Shown: positions 36,101 to 47,009 of the stretch, one piece after another
How positions within the stretch are numbered: the stretch's first letter is position 1
How the letters are laid out: every line of letters starts with the position of its first letter
Assembly (NCBI RefSeq): GCF_921293095.1
Contig: NC_060252.1
Span: 4,216,001-4,280,000, forward strand
DNA from: Ischnura elegans
Lineage: Eukaryota; Arthropoda; Insecta; Odonata; Coenagrionidae
Length of the DNA stretch: 64,000 nucleotides
Reading direction: 5' to 3'
Position numbers and translations under genes: made by a program
Notes under the pieces: generated by a model
The model's input: the letters and a program-made list of their open reading frames with translations, nothing else
Databases searched by the model: none
Told to the model about the DNA's origin: nothing

Positions 36101-36895
36101 GAGAAAGAAGCAAACAGAGTTTCAAATTTAAATCGCTAGCAAAGAGTCAATTACATCGAATTAGTTAATATGCTTCTTAGAGTTGAGTTAAGAAGTTGAT
36201 GCGTGATCTATTTTGATGGTAAATATTAATAGATATTCTTCTCGCTCTGGTATTTGATTCAAGCTAGCTAGCTATCTAGCTTTAATCAAATACCGTCAAT
36301 TCCCTTTTATCTAATTTACGTTAAATTTGAACTATCCGGAGTATTCTCGCGTAAAAATATAAATGTAACATAAATGCTTGCTAGGTAGTTAACAGGAATG
36401 AATTGGGCGATGTAACTGGCAGCTTGGAGATGAAGCAGCAGCTAGTAACCGGATCGCTAGACCCGAGGATGATAGCAAGTAAGCAAGCAGAGGGTTTCCA
36501 GAGCCAGTCTCAAAGCGTGTATGAAATGGACAAAACAATCCTTGCCTGGATCACATGGCACTTGATCTTGCTCAAGTTGATTTCGGTTCGTTGTTATGCT
36601 ACCATGAGGAGCTCCGTTTCTTTAGAATGCGATGTAAACGTTTATGTTTTTGGATAAACAGAAAAATAACAAAACGCGCACAGCTATTATCGAAAACCGT
36701 TCATATGTTAATGATATATAAACATATGAAGATTTTAATGGAGGTGAAACCAAGAGCAGACTTGATTGGTCGACGACTGCTGGCTCCTACAAGGTGCAAG
36801 AATGAAACTAGGATGGCACCATTGATGAAAACAGGCTTACCTAGATGCAAAGTGTCCAGTGAGAATGCAGAATTTCCAGCGTATAAGAAATATTT
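36101..36895. other. Anonymous intron sequence with an inverted repeat
   Basis: Open frames of 84 and 114 codons (36403-36657, 36555-36899) show no recognised domain by themselves. The second runs into the start of the next LINE fragment and may be part of it. At 36249-36294 an inverted repeat GGTATTTGATT...AAGCTAG / CTAGCTTTAATCAAATACC can form a hairpin. Confidence 0.4.
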
Positions 36896-37600
36896 GTGAC
36901 AGGGTCCTGAAGAAGCTACGATTCGTCGATCGTATTGATGCAAGATTCTCGAATGAGAGAGTATAAGAGAGGTGCTTTATCACACTCGTCCGAACACACC
37001 TTGAATATTTAGGGAGCATATGAAATCCGGCGTAGAAAGATTCAATCCGTGAACTTTATAAAATACTTAGAGAAGCCAGGAAATTGGTTAAAAACGACTA
37101 TAGGTAGAGAGAGCGTTAAATAGAAGATAAACGAGCTTGTCTGGGAGCCGATGGAGACTCTGAGGCTCTGCGCTAAGCTTCAATAGCCTGAGTAGTTAGT
37201 TATTTCTCAGAGCGTCACAGACAACTCCATCTTAGAACCTCACTATATCTACATCCACATACTACCCCGCAGGCCGCCTAAAAGGCGTGTGGCAGTGGGT
37301 GTTAGGACACCAACCGCTGACATATAAAAAGCAATTGCTCAAACAAAATTACAACTAGCGTTTATTATAGTACTTTATGGCTCGAGGGGAATCCGAATTC
37401 CCATATCCATCCGTTCGGCAAAATATCTCTCTTAATTTATCGATTCTGTCGAGCCTGGGAATATAGTGGGGCTCTTATATTATTTTTTCCTTGTCGCTCT
37501 TAAAGATATCTGTTCCCAAATGTATTTTAAGGTCTGATAGACGCGATAAATTCAAAAAGCTATTTTGCCGAACGGAGTCATGATAGTGTTACCCCTAATT
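36896..37600 (+). pseudogene. LINE C-terminal fragment and 3' region next to sulfatase exon 2
   Basis: A plus-strand frame reads RVLKKLRFVDRIDARFSNER and then FITLVRTHLEYLGSI, with LYKILREARKLVKND further on (one frameshift). This is the post-RT block of CR1/L2-like LINEs, where R-V-L-x-x-L-R, LVRxxLEY and Q-R-x-A-A-R-x-V recur. The following 350 bases resemble a LINE 3' untranslated region (AAAGGCGTGTGGCAGTGGG at about 37278) and match the diverged copy at 28565-28690. The end comes within a few tens of bases of the exon 2 acceptor. Confidence 0.65.
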
Positions 37601-37621
37601 TCCGTTTCCTATTTTCTGCAG

Positions 37622-37781
37622 GGCTGGAATGACGTCAGCTACCACGGCTCCGATCAGATACCGACGCCAAACATCGACGCCTTGGCGTTCAACGGAGTCA
37701 TCCTCAACAACCACTACTCGCAGGCACTTTGCACCCCATCCAGATCCGCACTTCTAACCGGAAGGTACCCCATACACACAG
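37622..37781 (+). CDS. Arylsulfatase B-like sulfatase, second coding exon (catalytic cysteine)
   Basis: The 160-base exon continues in frame from exon 1: [20 protein letters not shown] and so on. It ends inside a glycine codon (phase 1). It carries the sulfatase signature [14 protein letters not shown], whose cysteine is converted by the formylglycine-generating enzyme to the catalytic aldehyde; the Pro and Arg needed for recognition are present. The acceptor is TTTTCTGCAG (to 37621) and the donor ACAG|GTGAGA begins at 37782. PTPNIDALA is also conserved in the family. All visible catalytic residues are intact, so nothing here suggests a pseudogene. Confidence 0.95.
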
Positions 37782-37844
37782 GTGAGAACCACGGATCGCG
37801 AACATTCAAATGTGACATGATTCTCGTACGTCTACCCTACGAAA

Positions 37845-38350
37845 TTGAGATGGGTAAAAAAAAAGAACGCAGTCCTGTCACCGTCGATTCATAGGGCCAA
37901 GACCATTTCGATCGAGGAAAATTTCCCAGGAGAGTTAATGCATCTCAAGATGACTTTAAAAAATAACGGATACAGCCAGTTCCAAATCCATACCGCCCTG
38001 AAAAGGCCCTACAGACGAGACAAAGTAGATCTTCAAATGAAGAACGGCAGCCGTCCTCCGAGGCCTACTTGCGATGTGTCTCCACGGTTACTGGAAAGGT
38101 AGCCACGTTTCTAGCTAAACAAAAGATTAATGCCATTCACCTTCTTTGTGATAAACTTCGGAACAAGTTAGATTGAGCCAAGGATCCTATTGGTCTAAAA
38201 AAACAACAGGAATATACCGCATTCCATGCAAATGCGGTGAAATGTATATCGGAGAGACTGAGAGAACGATAGAGAGCAGGGTGGATGTAATCGACGACAA
38301 CACTCGGTCAACATGAGAAATTGGCCATGGCTCTGTCCTGGATGATCACA
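37845..38350 (+). pseudogene. Penelope-like element fragment with GIY-YIG endonuclease
   Basis: The plus strand encodes [20 protein letters not shown] (about 37892-37950), part of the region after the RT core in Penelope-like elements. Further on come AKDPIGLKK and then GIYRIPCKCGEMYIGETERT (about 38205-38265), the start of the GIY-YIG nuclease domain with its cysteine pair. Frameshifts and a stop separate the parts, and the C-terminal histidine-rich motif is decayed. It starts only about 60 bases past the donor of sulfatase exon 2, in intron 2. Confidence 0.8.
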
Positions 38351-38361
38351 ATAGCCATTAA

Positions 38362-39378
38362 TAATAATAATGAAATGCCTTTACTCGGGCGAGGTTGAAA
38401 CTAAGAGGTCCCCTCTTCCACCTAACCCCTCGATAGCGCCAATGCAAACATATTTAAAAACGGTAGATAAACGTTTACAATGCAAAGATATACGAGATAC
38501 ACTATTAGTGAATGTCAAAAATATAAACAACTATGTGTGAAAATTTTATGTAAAAATATTTCTGCTTGTGGGAAAAAAACATGAGGAAAAGGGTGTAGTA
38601 TCCTTCAGCGAAAATAACCCACTGCAGGAAAACGCCCACACAAGAAGGGGGGCGTGAAAAACCTGCGAAAACCTACCGAGTGAAAGCTAAAGTCGTGTTA
38701 TTTGTAAAATACAACATAGTTAATGAGGTACAAATCATACACAAATATTACACATGCAATTAAAATATAAAATATAACATATATATAGAAGCATTCAGTG
38801 ATACATGTCACTTTGTCGTAGGCGCTGCTCAGTGTCATGTATATTTACCAGCTAGTTGTGAAGTGATTTGTTTAGCCTCATCTTAAAAGATGCCAATAAT
38901 GATGAGTTCCTAGTTGAAAGGTTAAGATTATTCCATTCCCTACATGCAGTAACGGTAAATGATTTGTTGTAAATGACAGTTCGGTGATGAGGTATAACAA
39001 GATTGTGAATCCCTCTTGTGTTTGTCATATGGACAGTGTCAAGACTCCTGAATTCGCATGATAGGTAAGGGGTGTTTTTGTGTTTAGAATTTGATATAGG
39101 AGAGAAAGAGTATGCAGCCGGCATCGAGAGTCGAGTTTCAGCCATGACAGTTTATTAATATAATCGGTTATGTGGTCCGATAATTGTAAGTTAAATATGA
39201 ATCTGATGCATTTGTTCATGGGAAGCCATTGGGAAGAAACCACCCAACTCGGAAGGGTCCGGAGGTTATTGTGACAGAATAGCCAAAGAAGCAATAGATA
39301 TCTGGAATAGAAATCAAGGACTCCAACTGATGCCCCGTTTACACTCCGCACGAACCCACCACGCTCGGAACGACTCAC
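38362..39378 (-). pseudogene. CR1-like LINE 3' fragment with 3' untranslated region
   Basis: Minus strand: LSWLKLDSRCRLHTLSLLYQ followed by ILNTKTPLTY (about 39240-39080), then after a frameshift FTVTACREWNNLNLSTRN and ASFKMRLNKS to a stop at 38852. This is the typical end of CR1-like ORF2, with the WNxLP-like and ASFKxxLK motifs. About 490 bases of 3' untranslated sequence follow, ending in an ATT repeat (38362-38370 on this strand as AAT). The untranslated part is shared with 43170-43702. Confidence 0.8.
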
Positions 39379-40059
39379 GCGTTTACACGTCTAAAGTTAC
39401 AAACGTAACTCAGTGTGAAATTTTGTCAGCTAACAACTGACGACGGGACTGCGTGAGGAAATCGCAGTCCAGGAAATTATCTTAAGTAGGAAATAGATAT
39501 TAACGTTTTCGTGAGCTAAAACTTAAACAAGACCGAAATTTTTGTTAAATTATAAAGAATGTAGGATTCATTTAGGGAATCTATCCAAAATTAACAATAT
39601 TCATTCTTTAAGGACAGTAGATATATATCGCTCTGGTACATTCCAAATTATAATATACCCTAATGTTAACTGGTCCCTTTATTACAATACAGACTCAATC
39701 CGGGTTGAACGTGCCCAAATTAAATTTCTTAAATTTAATAAATACAAATTAGGAATCTCAGTGTCTTATTACAACACTTCATATCTTCTATCTTTTGTAA
39801 ATTTCAAACCCTTACTCGACCGTTGATCTTCCAACGATGTCCTCAACAAAATTATTAATTCTTTAAAGATTGCTGCTAACTCCTTTCATTACTAAATTTT
39901 ATTTGTCCTCGTCATAGTTCTAGAAATCTTCACCCGCTTGTCGTTAATTACCAGAGAACAAATCATGCCCTCATTTCCCTGCTAACCGAAATGATGAGGT
40001 AAAACTAAAACTAGACCTAACTGTCGGTTGAGCCTTAAAGAATCTAGGATTCATCGAGA
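39379..40059. other. Unassigned intron sequence, possibly decayed Penelope-like element
   Basis: An open frame at 39542-39826 has no clear motif. Its position just ahead of a Penelope RT fragment on the same strand makes it a candidate for the upstream part of that element. Confidence 0.3.
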
Positions 40060-40490
40060 GAATATATAAAATGATGTTTCCTGGAGTTTAGGTCAAACAT
40101 CCCACTAGACCTATTAAACAATATTATTATAGAAAATTGGCTTTTAATATCTGATCATACAATATTAAACAAGGAAGAATTCTTTAATTGTATGATATTA
40201 CTGTCAATCAAGGATATGTGCAATATAAGGACCGTCAATATCAAATAAAAAATGGAGTTCCCATGGGTTCCCCAGTAGCGACCATTTTAGCTGATTTGAC
40301 GATGAACCATCTCTTAGACAATGTAATCACTAGTTTACCTTTCAAAATTCCTTTCATTTACAAGTGTGTTGATGACTTATATTTAGCACTTCCCAATGAC
40401 ATCAAGGAAGACACCATTTTAAATTATTTTAATAGTTTCCACCCTAAATTGCAATTTACAATCGAGAGAATATGTCAAAAAATTTAAGAA
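40060..40490 (+). pseudogene. Penelope-like reverse transcriptase fragment
   Basis: In 40188-40487 the frame reads KDRQYQIKNGVPMGSPVATI and then LADLTMNHLLDNVI, with FIYKCVDDLYLALPND after it. GVPMGSP is the RT palm motif and VDD is the catalytic aspartate pair of Penelope-like elements (usually YVDD; CVDD here). Upstream, in another frame, LLNNIIIENW fits the preceding finger region. It is truncated at both ends and carries at least one frameshift. It is likely from the same family as, but a different copy than, the GIY-YIG fragment at 37845-38350. Confidence 0.8.
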
Positions 40491-40635
40491 TATTCACTTA
40501 TTCAGGACAGTACGTATGATTCTTATTATTAAAGGAGGATAGACAGAGATTAATCAACTAGGATCGAGTATTGACTTCTCCATGTCTTTATCTAAACGCA
40601 ACAGTTGTTTGATTATTGCGGCAATGAATTGAACA

Positions 40636-40878
40636 CTACACAGATTCAACCCTGGTCTCAGTTACGGTTACCGCTTGGCTGACGATTGAATTTTTCACAG
40701 TTGTAAATGCTCCGCCTCCAGCTTGATTAATTCTATCTTTCCGATAAACGATGAACGATTTTGGGAATACTTCACTGACCGAATCAACATCCCTTAGCGA
40801 ACTTTCTGTTTTTTTTCTCTCACCACCTAAATGAATAGAACATTCTGCTATTCCCTTTTCGTCCCACAAATTGACCAA
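40636..40878 (-). pseudogene. LINE endonuclease fragment (CR1/Jockey type)
   Basis: The minus-strand frame includes SEVFPKSFIVYRKDRINQAG and then GGAFTTVKNSIVS. The F-x-V-Y-R-K-D-R-x-x-x-x-G-G-G pattern is the middle of the LINE apurinic endonuclease domain of CR1/L2/Jockey-type elements. Catalytic flanks are absent. Confidence 0.65.
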
Positions 40879-40879
40879 C

Positions 40880-41165
40880 TTATTGCAAGGAAGTGTATGC
40901 CTGCTTTGTGGATTTTGGAAAAGTATTTAATATTTTAGACGGGGTAAGGTTAATGGATATTCTCAAGGAAATAGGCGTATATAGGTGGGTTTAGTGATTC
41001 ATTCGTAATCTACATATGGCCCAGACTGCGCAAACGTGGGTAGCGGACGGGGAATCAGCTTGGCCACTCCGATTCTCCGTCCGACCGAGGAGTGACGCAA
41101 GGCTGCTCACTGTCGCCGTTCCTTTTTCACGTGGACGCTGATGGAATGGTAAGGGATGGGAAGGG
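40880..41165 (+). pseudogene. RTE-like LINE reverse transcriptase fragment
   Basis: The plus strand reads KEVYACFVDFGKVFNILDGV followed by RLMDILKEIGVYRWV and NLHMAQTAQ. After a frameshift comes GVTQGCSLSPFLFHVDADGM. These are RT motif A (FVDFEKAFD-like; the second aspartate is N here) and the GxRQGCxLSPLLF block. The sequence stops before the YADD box. It is probably from the same broad LINE group as 29474-30576, whose copies here lack an RT. Confidence 0.75.
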
Positions 41166-41789
41166 AGTGGTAAGCTGGAGCAAGAGTAGGAGGAATAATT
41201 ATAATCACGAAAAAATTGTTTTATCAACCACGTTGATTTAATTTGACGACAAATGTTGTTTCTTGACATTTTCTTCGAATGATACCATGTCCAGTTCACT
41301 TAATTTGATCATTATATAGGTGCCTTAAAACGTTAGTATTTTTCATGTTTACGCCTCCATTTGTTAAAAGTCATGTGGAAACACATTAGGATAGACAAAT
41401 TGTTTATAATATTTTAGTAGGAAGTGTGTAATTATAACAATAAATAGTAAATTATAAGGGGAAAGAAAAGTAATAAAAATAACAGACAACGTTAACCTTG
41501 AATAAGTTCTCATTATCCATTTGAGAAAAAGTTTGTTTTAATTCTTGGAGAGAATAAAATTAGGCGGAAATTATGTTTCAAATACATATTGGTGTAGTAA
41601 GACGCAAATGACTAGTATTTTACTAGTAGTTTTTCCACAGTGCCTAGCGAGGTATTTTAAGACACCTTTTTAAAGACGCTTTTGGACTAATTTTAAGCTA
41701 AACTATCCGGATTCGTATCTTGGCTCATCCAGACGAGTTCTTGATGAAGAATTTCACCATTTCAGGAGGGAAGAGTTTGAATCATCATC
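41166..41789. other. Anonymous intron sequence
   Basis: AT-rich, with no supportable feature. Confidence 0.4.
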
Positions 41790-43169
41790 TTAAGTCAACA
41801 ATCCTAATATTGGTTTGTCGCAGCCCTCCATTTCTCTCTCCCATCCGCTAACCTTTCCATAGCGACGTATTTCTTCTCTTTTAAATCCTTTATAACCCTT
41901 TGTCCTATTTTAATTCATTCGGGGCCGTCCCTTGCCCTTCTTCCCTTCCACCTGTCCTTCGACGATCATCTTCATCAGGCACTAAGCATGCACTAAGTTG
42001 TCCCGTCTTCTGCTTAAGGTTTTTAGGAGGCTTCTCTTTCCTCCCACTCTCCTTAGCACTTCCTCCTTACTCACAAGGTCGATCCATTTTATCTTCATTA
42101 TTTCTTAGATGGCGCCACATTTCGAATGCTTCCACTCTCGACTTCTCTGCTTGACTTTTTTTTAGCTAAGTGTGCTTCCGTTGTATAATTCCTCCAGGTA
42201 TTCCTTCCATCTCTCGGCTTTGACTTCGTTTAAAATTGAATATTTCCAGTATTCTCCCTGATGGTTTTACATCTTATGCTTCGTTCCTTGAAATGGTTCC
42301 TCACTATTCTATACGCCGCTTCCACTTTCCCTTGTGCGAGGTTATTTTGCACGTCCGCGCATATGTTCCTCATCCACGCTTCTCTGGCTTTCCTCGCTTT
42401 GCGGCAAATCGCGTTCTTTATTCGTTTGTAGCAAGCCTGTCTGTCCTTCCTCAGTATTCTTATACTTTCTCCGTTCTTCAATGAGGTCTAGGACTTCATC
42501 CGTGATCCATGGCTTTTTCTTAACACATTTTCTTCTCCCTAGAACTTCTCTAGCGGCCTCCTGAAGCTCTCTTTTGATAATAGTCTAGTTATTCTCCACT
42601 GATTTTTCAACCCGGTCTAATCCTATCTTGCTCTCCACAACTTCTTGAAAGGTCTGTTGATATTTTGGCTCCTTTAGTTTCTCTAATTACCATACGTTCT
42701 TCGCTGATTTATTTAATTTCTTGACTTTCAGATGGCATCTCATCATCACTAGATTATGATCACCGTCGACATCTGCCCCCGGTTAGCTTTTTCAGTCCTT
42801 TATCTGGTTCCTAAACCCCAGCTTCACTAAAATATTGTCCAGTTAAAATCTCCTTTTGGCTCCTGGCACTTTCCATGTATATCTTCTTCGGATGTGATTC
42901 TAAAATAGCGCATTGGCAACCACTTATTTGGGTTCTGTGTAGAATTTCAGGAGTATTTCTTCTCTTTCATTTCGATTTCCCAATCCTTATTTTCCGGTCA
43001 TTCTTCCATCCTGACCTTTGCCGACGAAAGTGTTCCGATCACCTAAAACATTTCTCACCCCCTATCTGTTTGATTACTTCCCTGATATCATCGTAGACGC
43101 CTTCAACTTCTTAATCCTCGTAGTCTATCGTAGGCATGTAACCCTGTACCACTACGGTATCTACCGGCT

Positions 43170-43702
43170 TAATAATAATAATAATAATAATAAAATGCCT
43201 TTATTCGGGCGAGGTTGAGACTGGAAAGTCCCCTCTTCCACCTAACCCCTCGATAATGTCAATGCAAGCATATTATAAAATATTAGACAAACGTTTACAG
43301 TACCAAGAATGTACAATATACACTGTTTGTGAAATGTCAAAAAATATAAACAACTATATGTGAAATTTTTGTGTAAAAAAGATTTAAGTTGGTGGGAAAA
43401 AACATGAGGATAAGGGTGTAATATCCTTCAGCGAAAAAACCCACTGCAGGAAAACGCCCACACAAGAAGGGGGGCGTGAAAAACCTGCGAAAACCTACTG
43501 AGTGAAAGCTAATGTCATGTTACATGCAAAATACAACATAGTTCATGAGATACATAGGATACACAAATATTACACAAGCAATTAAGATATAAAGTATAAC
43601 ATGTATATATATATATATATACTATCGCGTAGTGCGCTTTCCTCAAGACTTTATATATATATATATATGTATACAACAAGCATTCAGTGATGCATATCAC
43701 TT
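43170..43702 (-). mobile_element. CR1-type LINE 3' untranslated tail nested in the RTE LINE
   Basis: It matches the 3' region at 38362-38851 in sequence and orientation, with shared segments such as GAAAACCTGCGAAAACCTAC read on the plus strand as the GCGTGAAAAACCTGCGAAAA block. It begins (plus strand) with an AAT microsatellite, the 3' tail. CTTAA occurs at both junctions (about 43168-43172 and 43702-43706) and the RTE sequence continues across, so CTTAA is the likely target duplication. It carries no protein. Confidence 0.8.
43600..43672. repeat. Two AT dinucleotide microsatellites flanking a short unique core
   Basis: Runs of (TA)n at about 43603-43621 and 43652-43668 enclose the ACTATCGCGTAGTGCGC core. 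The related copy at 38.8 kb lacks this expansion. Confidence 0.85.
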
Positions 43703-44107
43703 AAGTCTCTAACTTTACCATAACTCCCCTTTCGTTGTACTGTAGGAAGCTTTTCACAAGCATTCCGGCGCTCTTTATGAGCATTATCCTAACCCCAGCA
43801 TTACCGTTTTGAGATCCCGTGTGTATAATCCTACAGCTTCCACTCCATAAGTCTCCCTTCTCAGGCCACTTATTTTCGCTGATTCCTAGAACGTCGATAT
43901 TCAATCTTTCCATTTCCACTTTTCAGGTATCTAAGGTTAGTATTCCACCTCTATTCTCTCAGGTAAATGATTCCGGAGGTAAACTGGACCCCCCTTCTGA
44001 TCTCCAGGCGGGTACATCGGTTAATTGTGATAAAGTTATGGGAATAGGTACATGGAACGTGAGATCACTTAGGACTTGCGGTAAGCTAGAAAACCTTCAG
44101 GTGGAAG

Positions 44108-44535
44108 AGTTTGAATAAACGAATAACTCGATCATTTCCTCGCCATACCGCTAGCATCTTTTGTCATGACGTCAACCAGCGCCCGCAAGCCTTGGATAAA
44201 CAGACTGGCCAGCACTGATCATTATTTCTCACTTTAATCGAAGTAAATGTGTGTGCACGACGCCGGGAGAAAGTGGTCGCCCCGTAATAGCAGCGCGTGT
44301 CCTTGGCATTGCCGCCCCATCGAGTGAGAGCTCTCGCCCCGAACACATGTACTTGGCCAAGGTCACGCCTCTGCTGCTGCCCTCGCGTGAGAAATACCTC
44401 ACCGCTAAACGATTGCGATGGGTGAACCTCGTGGATCGACTACGACGACATTTAGCACGGACTCTAGTGCAAGGATATCACCCATGGGAATTTGCAACAA
44501 CATTTTGTGCAAGTGGAATGTAAATTACCGGTAAA
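44108..44535. other. GC-richer stretch, unassigned
   Basis: Open on the plus strand as a 90-codon frame (44251-44523) and partly on the minus strand. Higher GC than neighbours, but no domain and no convincing splice pair. It may be an exon of something unrecognised or an old repeat. Confidence 0.3.
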
Positions 44536-45033
44536 ATGGGGTGAATAGAAACAATTTTCAACTTTGGTTTGAAATTTTGCATATTTATAGTTGTTCCATA
44601 TAAACAATTTTTTGCCCAAACACAAGCATTTTTGGTCTCTGTTAGACCTGTTTGTTTATAGTATTTAATTTTTTAAATTTTATTTGATTTTAAAGAAAAA
44701 AATTAAAACATGGTGCTTCAGTGAAACAGTACTTCAATTTCATGTTATTTTCTATTGAAACGAATCGGGGGTGAATGGAAATAGTTAAATATGGTATTTT
44801 TAATTTGTAATGGACGAATACAAATTTATTTCTCAACATAATGATTAAATTCAGTACATAAACAAAAGAAGTTACATAACTGTAAGTAAACAAATATAAT
44901 AGGTAGACAATTACCGTATTTAAATAGATTAAATTATGATAAATAAATTGTGAGATCAGACCGGTCATCTTTGAACAATTTTTCTTGCGGGGTGGATAAA
45001 ACACTAAAAATGATTTGTTTCTATTCACCCCAT
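44536..45033. mobile_element. Short inverted-repeat element ending ATGGGGTGAATAGAAAC
   Basis: The left end ATGGGGTGAATAGAAACAA is matched, inverted, by TTGTTTCTATTCACCCCAT at the right end. An internal degenerate copy of the end lies at about 44768-44785. The 498-base length and lack of coding potential suggest a MITE, perhaps of the pogo/Tigger type given the GGGGTGAA-like ends. The target duplication is unclear. Confidence 0.6.
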
Positions 45034-47009
45034 AAATTCTGAAAACCAAACCTAAAAAATCTGAATACTTTTTGAAATAATATTGTTAAACTTCAAGCTT
45101 AAAATAAGCCTGAATCTTTTATATGAATAATTAAACTATGTTTTTTACAGCCATTTACTTTTAAGAACACTACGTATTCTGACTTACCTGGAAAGTTCAA
45201 AATGGATAAAAGAAACAAGAATCACGTGGTAAATCTCAACATGCCAAACAAACAGGAACCAGTGCTGCCAACCAAACAAACCATTATTTCACTTTCAGCC
45301 AAAAGTGTACCAACCTAAAAAAAATATATATATAAATATAGATATAGATATATATTCTTAGCTAATTTTGATGAATAATGGGGGTAAGAGTCGAGGACAT
45401 TGACAGAAAGTAGTAAGTGGGCTGTGATGATGAAAAGTATATTGGAGTGGAGTGGTAAAAAAGTAGGTGTTAAGGTAAGTACTTGTAAACAAAGTGTTGC
45501 AGTATGGAGAAGACTTTAGTCCAACTTAGCAATTGCAACTGTATCGTAGATGAAAAGAAAAACTTTTCTGTATTCTTTTAATGTTAAAATAAGTTGTGTT
45601 CACACTGTTGATCCTGAGTCAATATAGTTTATTGTCTACATGTTGCACCTTAACTTTATTTAATCTATCCACTCCACCATTACTTTATAAGAGTCCAGTG
45701 ATAGTCATCGAGGGGTATTTGTACATTAAACTCAATAATGCTGGCCTTGTTGTGGTGGGGCAAAGGCCTCGCTTCGCAAGCTGAAGGTCATGGGATCAAG
45801 AACTGCCTGAGATGGTTATCCTCTCCAGTGCATGGGTAGTTGTTATTGTACATAATTAATTTCTAAAATACTCAATATCCAAATGGGTCCAAATTGGCTT
45901 TTTAGGGGTGCCATTAAGTTTTATAATTAGGAATGTATTATCAGTACAGTTGGGGTTTGTTGCATTCTAATTTACCAATTTCAGTACATCATTTTAAAAG
46001 AGGGCTTTTCCTCTGTGAAGCAGTTGTAGGAATTAGGGATAAGGATTGCCCACCAATAATCAGAAAAATTCTGTACTTCTCAGACCCCTCTCTAACAGTA
46101 AACTCTCTATAAATATTTTATTGCCATCCCCACTTGAAACTTGTATTCACCACCAATGATAGGAAGCATCAAGTCAAAATTGCTTAGTCAACATAGAGTA
46201 AAATTGTTCAGGTTGAGTCTATTTTGAGTATTTTTTTAGGGAAAGGGGTCAGTGAGTAGGAAGTAAGAAAGAATTAAGTGGGCTGGAATGGTTACTCACA
46301 AGTGCAGGAGCTGCATGATACCATTAGGTCAGGTCTGTACTTAAGCATGCCAACTGGATGTTTAGTTATTAATTACTGGAGAAAAACCAAAAAATCTCTA
46401 GGCGGAGAGGTAAAATAAGCTATAAGTGGAGGGAGTGATGAAGGAGAAGGTGCAATTGGAAGAAATGATTGCATTGGCTTATTCAGTCACCATATCCATA
46501 TTGCACTTCTACCTTATTTAACCTCTCTAATCCACCTTACTCTTCATTGGAGACTTATAGATAAGCACTTCTCATCAAAAAGACATAAATAATGTTAAGG
46601 CATCCAGCTGGCCTTATAAGAATAGACCTGACTTCAAGTCATCATTTGAGAGTATGTTAACCAACACACAACTATCAGTAGAGTGTCTACAGAACAACTA
46701 TAAGAGCTATATGAGTACCTATTGATACTGAGATGCTTCTTCTAGGCAATAGGAGCATATATAAGAAGCATAGTGAACCAAATGGTACATGACGTATGGT
46801 TACAATAAGATACATTATTATCATCAAAGGTGGTGGTTTATTATTTTGCTCTCATAGTAGGGAGAGTAACAAATGGAAAATATTTCGACTAGGTACTTAT
46901 ATAAATGATTTCTACATCAAATATCATATACTCTGAGGAGCTCCAAAGAATATAATATGAATGTCCTAAAGGAGAGTCAACTATAGGTGATAGTAATATA
47001 CTATAGTAA
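45034..47009. other. Mostly anonymous intron sequence
   Basis: AT-rich, with an AT/GATA-type simple repeat at about 45320-45355. No coding domain recognised. Contains the SINE-like piece at 45745-45810. Confidence 0.35.
45745..45810 (+). repeat. tRNA-derived SINE-like sequence
   Basis: An A-box-like TGGTGGGGCAAAGGC (about 45754-45768) is followed by a TTCGCAA anticodon-loop-like segment and a degenerate B box (GGGATCAAGAACTGCC). The spacing fits a tRNA head. The B box is mutated, so it is unlikely to be a working tRNA. Confidence 0.5.

Larger units (their letters stand above)
41790..44107 (-). pseudogene. RTE-like LINE: 5' inversion, RT deletion and nested insertion
   Basis: Minus-strand order: endonuclease from 43921 (MERLNIDVLGISENKWPEKG), interrupted at 43702-43170 by a CR1-type tail, resuming at 43169 with KPVDTVVVQ-like sequence. 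The endonuclease end and linker follow (VMMRCHLKVKKLNKS near 42735; RKARKAREAWMRNICADVQ near 42380). Then, from about 42150, comes the C-terminal block (VEAFEMWRHLRNN, later TIVEGQVEGK-like), ending near 41790. The whole RT domain between linker and C-terminus is missing. At the 5' side, 43925-44106 runs on the plus strand (MGIGTWNVRSLRTCGKLENL). So the first part of the element is inverted relative to the rest, breaking at a GTGGAA present in both pieces. Confidence 0.82.

Noticed and set aside
37845..38102. Continuation of the sulfatase past exon 2 by read-through
   Set aside because: The frame here is a Penelope-like protein, and exon 3 continues the sulfatase exactly from the donor at 37782.
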